64,000 nt of DNA from contig NZ_SNWQ01000025.1 in the NCBI RefSeq assembly GCF_004361855.1, forward strand, positions 39,968-103,967, read 5' to 3'. Both the position numbers and the translations under genes were made by a program. Position 1 is the stretch's first letter. The number at the start of each line of letters is the position of its first letter. Of the stretch, positions 60,786 through 64,000 are shown piece after piece. This DNA is from Kribbella caucasensis. Its GTDB lineage: Bacteria; Actinomycetota; Actinomycetes; Propionibacteriales; Kribbellaceae. The notes under the pieces are model-generated. The model saw only the letters and a program-made list of their open reading frames with translations. It had not been told where the DNA came from and did no database searches.

Positions 60786-60890
60786 GACGTTTTCCCTTCG
60801 CCGGCATTGTCCGGATCAGGTGTCTGGGGGTCGCCCTTTGGTCCTAAGATCGTCAGGCCTCTCAGCCTTTCGGCTCCCTCGCCCGCCTCG
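60786..60890 (-). promoter_or_regulatory. TPP (thiamine pyrophosphate) riboswitch, orphaned
   Basis: Reading the minus strand, the conserved THI-box parts are present in order: AGCC-GAAA-GGCTGAGA (about 60873-60858), a variable arm, ACCTGATCCGG and CAATGCCGGCGAAGGGAA (60823-60789). These match the pyrimidine- and pyrophosphate-sensing halves of the TPP aptamer. The transcript would run towards lower coordinates, but no thiamine synthesis or transport gene follows; only a sigma-factor fragment on the other strand lies there. Confidence 0.85.
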
Positions 60891-61414
60891 CAGGCCACTT
60901 CCATCTTGGCGCCGGAGACAGTTGGCGTCAACAGGGATCATGCCCTCCTTCACAATGCGCACGCCGGGGTTCCTGGGCATCTGTCGGGTGCGCCGATGTA
61001 CGCCGGCAGACCGTACCGACTCCCTCGATCCTGCATGGCGGCGGTCAGCGGTACGGCGGACCGAGCGGGCAAGGACCGGGGATTCAAGCCGCCGCACCGG
61101 CTCCGCTGGGAACGCATCTTCCGAACCACCGGACCGAGATCCTTCATGGCTCGTCGCAGTTGCCAAGGTCGCTTCTGACCCTGCGCATTTGACGGCCAAG
61201 ACCTCCGTCAGCGCACGGCCACGACATAGAGGCCGTAGTTGATGTCGCTGCGGGCTGACCGTCACCGCGATGGTGCCCAACCCTTACGAGTTCAGCTCCG
61301 AGCGGGCTCGTGATGCCAGCGTCCGCTACGGCGTGAAGAGCATCTCGCTGCTCGCGGTCAAACCTGCTGGCTGAGGTACAGAGCCCGGCCAATTAGTTGA
61401 GGTAGGCAACAATC
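60891..61414. other. Decayed interval
   Basis: No intact gene over about 520 bp. A plus-strand tail, VTAMVPNPYEFSSERARDAS then VRYGVKSISLLAVKPAG ending at the TGA at 61374, reads like the last 40 codons of a lost gene. I do not recognise the family. Confidence 0.4.
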
Positions 61415-61931
61415 ATGGCAACAGCTGCGCATCGAACGGCGACCATTGCCGAACCGGCCGCGCTTCGCGCAGGTTCGGTGCTGATGGCGGTCGCCGGTCT
61501 GGCGTTCATTGGTTACGCGGTGATCTTCTTCTTCCGGAACTTCACCGGCGCGTTCCTCGAACTTGGTATCGGACCCGAGCAGGTCAATGTCGGCCGGGAC
61601 GAGATCCGTGCGCTCAACGACGACCTGTACCGCTACGTGTCGCACCTGCATATCGCGGTCTCGGGCTTCATCTTGTCGACCGGACTGGCCACCGCTGCCC
61701 TCGCCTGGTTTCGGCGTACGGCTTGGTCTGCTGTGGGCGTACCTGACGGCGGTGGCCGCACCGGTCCTGGGTCTTGCCGTCGCATTGCCGGCGCACTACC
61801 CGTGGGGCCCGGACACAATTGGTCACCTCGGCCTGATCTATCCGGCCACGGCGATCTTCGTCGTCGGCGCCACCTTGGCGCTCAAGCCACTGCTGGCGTT
61901 ACGCACGGCGCGCGGAGGCGAGGCAGCATGA
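61415..61931 (+). pseudogene. Four-helix membrane protein with a frameshift
   Basis: From ATG 61415 the frame encodes two membrane helices (AGSVLMAVAGLAFIGYAVIF, LHIAVSGFILSTGLATAALA). A frameshift near 61708 moves the rest (LLWAYLTAVAAPVLGLAVAL, LGLIYPATAIFVVGATLALK) to another frame ending at 61931. The joined product would be about 170 residues. Either a recent inactivation or a sequencing error. The end overlaps the next start by ATGA, so the original gene was in an operon. Confidence 0.65.
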
Positions 61932-62405
61932 CCGCCACGTCCGTCGACACCGATCGCGGGGAGAACGCAGTCGAGCAGCTCTTCCACGCGGCGATCAGGG
62001 CCCTCGAACTGCTGCACGTCTACATCGGCGACCGGCTCGGTCTGTACATCGCTCTCGCAGAGGTGTCCGACGCAACACCTGCCGAGCTGGCCGTCCGCGC
62101 CAGGATCGCCGAGAGATACGCACGTGAATGGCTGGCGGAGCAAGCGGTCGCCGGGTGGATCGACGTCACCGAGAAGGTGGCGGAGACGTTCACGGCGCCC
62201 GGCGACGAGTTGGAGCGGTTCAACTACGGCTGGAGTGCGCTGCACTGCCTGCCCGCCCGCGCTCATCGAGCCGGGCTCGGTCGGAACCGGCACGGTCATG
62301 CAACCGGAGACCATGCGTCGTTACGCGGATGCCGCGGGGTTCGCCACGACAGCCGTGTTGCCGATCGAGCACGATTTCTGGCGGTTCTACCGCCTCGACC
62401 CATGA
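61928..62405 (+). pseudogene. SAM-dependent methyltransferase with internal deletion
   Basis: N-terminal dimerisation/winged-helix part: HAAIRALELLHVYIGDRLGL, AELAVRARIAERYAREWLAE. It jumps directly to C-terminal sequence FTAPGDELERFNYGWSALHC, then, after a frameshift near 62255, LIEPGSVGTGTVMQPETMRR and PIEHDFWRFYRL. The roughly 200-residue SAM-binding core that separates these parts in intact relatives is missing. Not functional. Confidence 0.7.
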
Positions 62406-62679
62406 CCATCCATTCTCACCACCTGATCGACGCCGCCTCCGTCACGCGTCGAACGCTCGAGCCCTTAGCCGAACTGGGTGGGTCTGGCACTGCGCACCGC
62501 TCGACGAGTGGGACGGCACCATCCCGCGCCAATATCCGAGCCCACCGAACAGAACCGAACCAGACCGCGCCGTATCCGATCAGGACCAGGGCGCACTGCC
62601 GGGGGCGAGAATCATGCTGGTCGGGGGGGCGGGTGAGTGCGCCGCCTGCGGAGCCCGGAGGTAGGGGTGCCGATCTGGG

Positions 62680-62943
62680 CTACGCCGATTCGTCGGCGGC
62701 TGACGATGGTGGGTCGAGCCGGTCGTAGATCCGGATGATCAGGGTGCGGGCCACGTCCCCTGTTGGGTCGGCTCCCCGGGCCGCGATCAGGTCTTCCAGC
62801 AGGTGAATCACTACGAGCGCCTCGGCCTCGGTGAGAAGCGGCAGCAGGGTGGCGTCACGCTTGTCGGCTAATTGATCTGCGAGGCGGGCTGCGCGAGCCG
62901 CCCGCTGTGCATACCGAGCGTGCCTGAGTCGCCTACTGATCAT
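62680..62943 (-). CDS. Small helical hypothetical protein
   Basis: An 87-residue protein: basic N terminus (ISRRLRHARYAQRAARAARL), then LLTEAEALVVIHLLEDLIAA and an acidic tail. No membrane segment. GGGAGG lies upstream of ATG 62943. Family not recognised. Confidence 0.55.
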   Translation of the reverse strand: MISRRLRHARYAQRAARAARLADQLADKRDATLLPLLTEAEALVVIHLLEDLIAARGADPTGDVARTLIIRIYDRLDPPSSAADESA

Positions 62944-63000
62944 CGACTGGAACCTCCCTCCCATTGTCCTCCGGGCGGGAAGGAACTCCAAAGACTTCCC

Positions 63001-63195
63001 CTACGGCGCTGGATTGGAGAAGGTGACATGCTCGGCCAGCTCCATCGCCCAGACGACCAGGACAGTGCCGATGAAGGACGCGAGGAGGACATCCGCGGCT
63101 GGGGTGCCGGCGACCGCCTTGTCGAGTACGATCCCGGCGCCGGACACCGGGGTGACCAGCAACTGTTCGAGTGTGCCCTCTTCCTCCTCACCCTC
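63001..63195 (-). pseudogene. ABC-2 type permease fragment
   Basis: EEEEGTLEQLLVTPVSGAGI is the conserved coupling-helix region of ABC-2 export permeases (EREKGTLEQLLVTPV type). It is followed by a hydrophobic stretch ADVLLASFIGTVLVVWAMEL and a stop at 63001. Everything before and most after is missing. Confidence 0.55.
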
Positions 63196-63547
63196 CAGAG
63201 TCTTCGCGCCACACCGTGCCCGCCAGACTCGCCCGGCCCCAACGCCGTCCGGTCCTCCACCTGCCCGCGCACTGGCCCTGGGCCGAGCAATGGACCGCCT
63301 TGTGGACAAAGGTGTTCGGCCCCACCACCGGACCACCGATCACCGCATGACCACCGACTACCCGCCGCACGCGGCACCAACCCGGAGTGTTGACCCGAAC
63401 GTGGAAAGGCTGGACAAACCAGCAGGCCGCCACGCCTTGCCCCACCGATCACCTATCACCGCAAATCAAAGATCACCAGGTCGGCCCGTCCACGGATCGA
63501 GGCTGAGCCTCGGTCACGACGCCATCCGGCGGGAGCAGCGAGCTGAG
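63196..63547. other. Intergenic region, no gene recognised
   Basis: About 350 bp between two membrane-protein remnants. No frame on either strand has coding character or a recognised motif. Confidence 0.45.
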
Positions 63548-63814
63548 TCAGATCAGGGCCGGCTGCCACCAGGCCCCTTCCTGGGCGGCGCGGACTGCGA
63601 AGTCGACGACGAACACCACGACGACGGTGAGTTTGATCGTCATGTGGGTGAGCCCAGTCTTGAAGGCCCGCGTACGGCGCGGGATGGTGAGCAGGTCCAG
63701 CAGTCCGAACAGGGCAGCCAGTACGGGGCCGAGGATCGTGGTACGGCTCGCGATGGCGCTCGAGATTCGAATGCTCGGACATACTTCCTCCTCGTCTCGA
63801 CCCGCGGCGGACAA
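63548..63814 (-). CDS. DUF2231-like membrane protein, possibly truncated
   Basis: An 88-residue frame with two hydrophobic helices (RTTILGPVLAALFGLLDLLT and TIKLTVVVVFVVDFAVRAAQ) separated by PRRTRAFKTGLTHM, an arrangement seen in DUF2231 proteins, which are normally about twice as long with four helices. The N-terminal pair of helices is missing, so this may be a fragment. Start uncertain. Confidence 0.45.
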   Translation of the reverse strand: MSAAGRDEEEVCPSIRISSAIASRTTILGPVLAALFGLLDLLTIPRRTRAFKTGLTHMTIKLTVVVVFVVDFAVRAAQEGAWWQPALI

Positions 63815-64000
63815 TCGCGGGGCCTCGAATGCTCAGAGTCTGAGGAGCGTCACCACACCTTCTTGACCCCTGCGGCCCAATGGGTCAGGAGGTCTATCTG
63901 CCGGACCTAGGAGGCCGCTGAAATAGGTGCGTTTCCGGGTCGGTCTCGACGGACGGGTTTGGGTCGAGCGGGTCGGTTTCAGTGGTTTGGGGTCGTCGCA

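Noticed and set aside
29108..63814. Prophage or integrative element spanning the accessory half of the window.
   Set aside because: No complete integrase, phage structural genes, attachment repeats or tRNA junction are visible; the IS fragments are scattered.

Overview
This is a high-GC actinobacterial chromosome segment. Gene style, ATGA-coupled operons and protein families fit a Kribbella-like member of the Nocardioidaceae or a related lineage; that placement is inference, since no rRNA or other marker gene is present. The window alternates between intact operons and decayed intervals holding IS remnants, frameshifted fragments and a dispersed repeat.

Layout. 1-4.7 kb: the 3' part of a glycosidase-like beta-propeller gene, a wreck of oligopeptide ABC transporter, integrase and IS256 fragments, and an intact IS701-family element (3005-4425) with perfect inverted repeats, a CTAG target duplication and a -1 slippery heptamer near the end of its transposase. 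5.1-9.0 kb: a short-chain dehydrogenase, a PAP2/wax-ester-synthase fusion protein and a PucR-type regulator. 9.2-19.5 kb: one tightly coupled hopanoid operon, hpnC-hpnD-hpnE-polyprenyl synthase-shc-(HpnG-IspH fusion)-hpnH-dxs. It supplies isoprenoid precursor (DXS, IspH), squalene (HpnCDE), hopene (SHC) and the C35 side chain (HpnH, HpnG domain). 19.9-26 kb: a secreted AMIN-like protein, a GNAT acetyltransferase, and a TetR regulator divergent from a DUF4386/oxidoreductase/DUF4386/SDR operon across a clear palindromic operator. 26-29.8 kb: decayed M20 peptidase and lipoprotein genes, plus hypotheticals.

29.8-42.7 kb holds the most interesting system: a DeoR regulator divergent from PfkB kinase, YihT-like aldolase, fucose/arabinose-isomerase-like isomerase, three ABC sugar-uptake genes, GH31 glycosidase, metal-ligand-deficient M24 protein, aldehyde dehydrogenase and TauE/SafE exporter. 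I read it as a complete sulfoquinovose (sulfosugar) catabolic operon of the isomerase/kinase/aldolase (sulfo-EMP) type. Glycosides would be imported, hydrolysed by GH31, isomerised, phosphorylated and split to DHAP and sulfolactaldehyde. The sulfolactaldehyde would be oxidised to sulfolactate and exported. The GH31 looks YicI-like rather than YihQ-like, and the M24 protein has no obvious role, so the entry step and one component look new.

42.7-64 kb: IS30, histidine-kinase and GH13 fragments; a pRiA4b ORF-3 family protein; two hypothetical genes separated by a decayed partial duplicate; an alpha-toroid-like protein; two divergent secreted sialidase-fold proteins; a VOC protein with an ArsR-phosphatase fusion; a Tat-exported haem peroxidase followed by a one-TM protein and a CopD-like membrane protein; a sigma-factor fragment beside a TPP riboswitch that has no gene behind it; and more broken genes up to the end. 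A conserved hairpin element with a CUCCUC loop occurs four times in the window (4.65, 29.7, 43.7 and 49.8 kb), always in gene-poor or decayed DNA.
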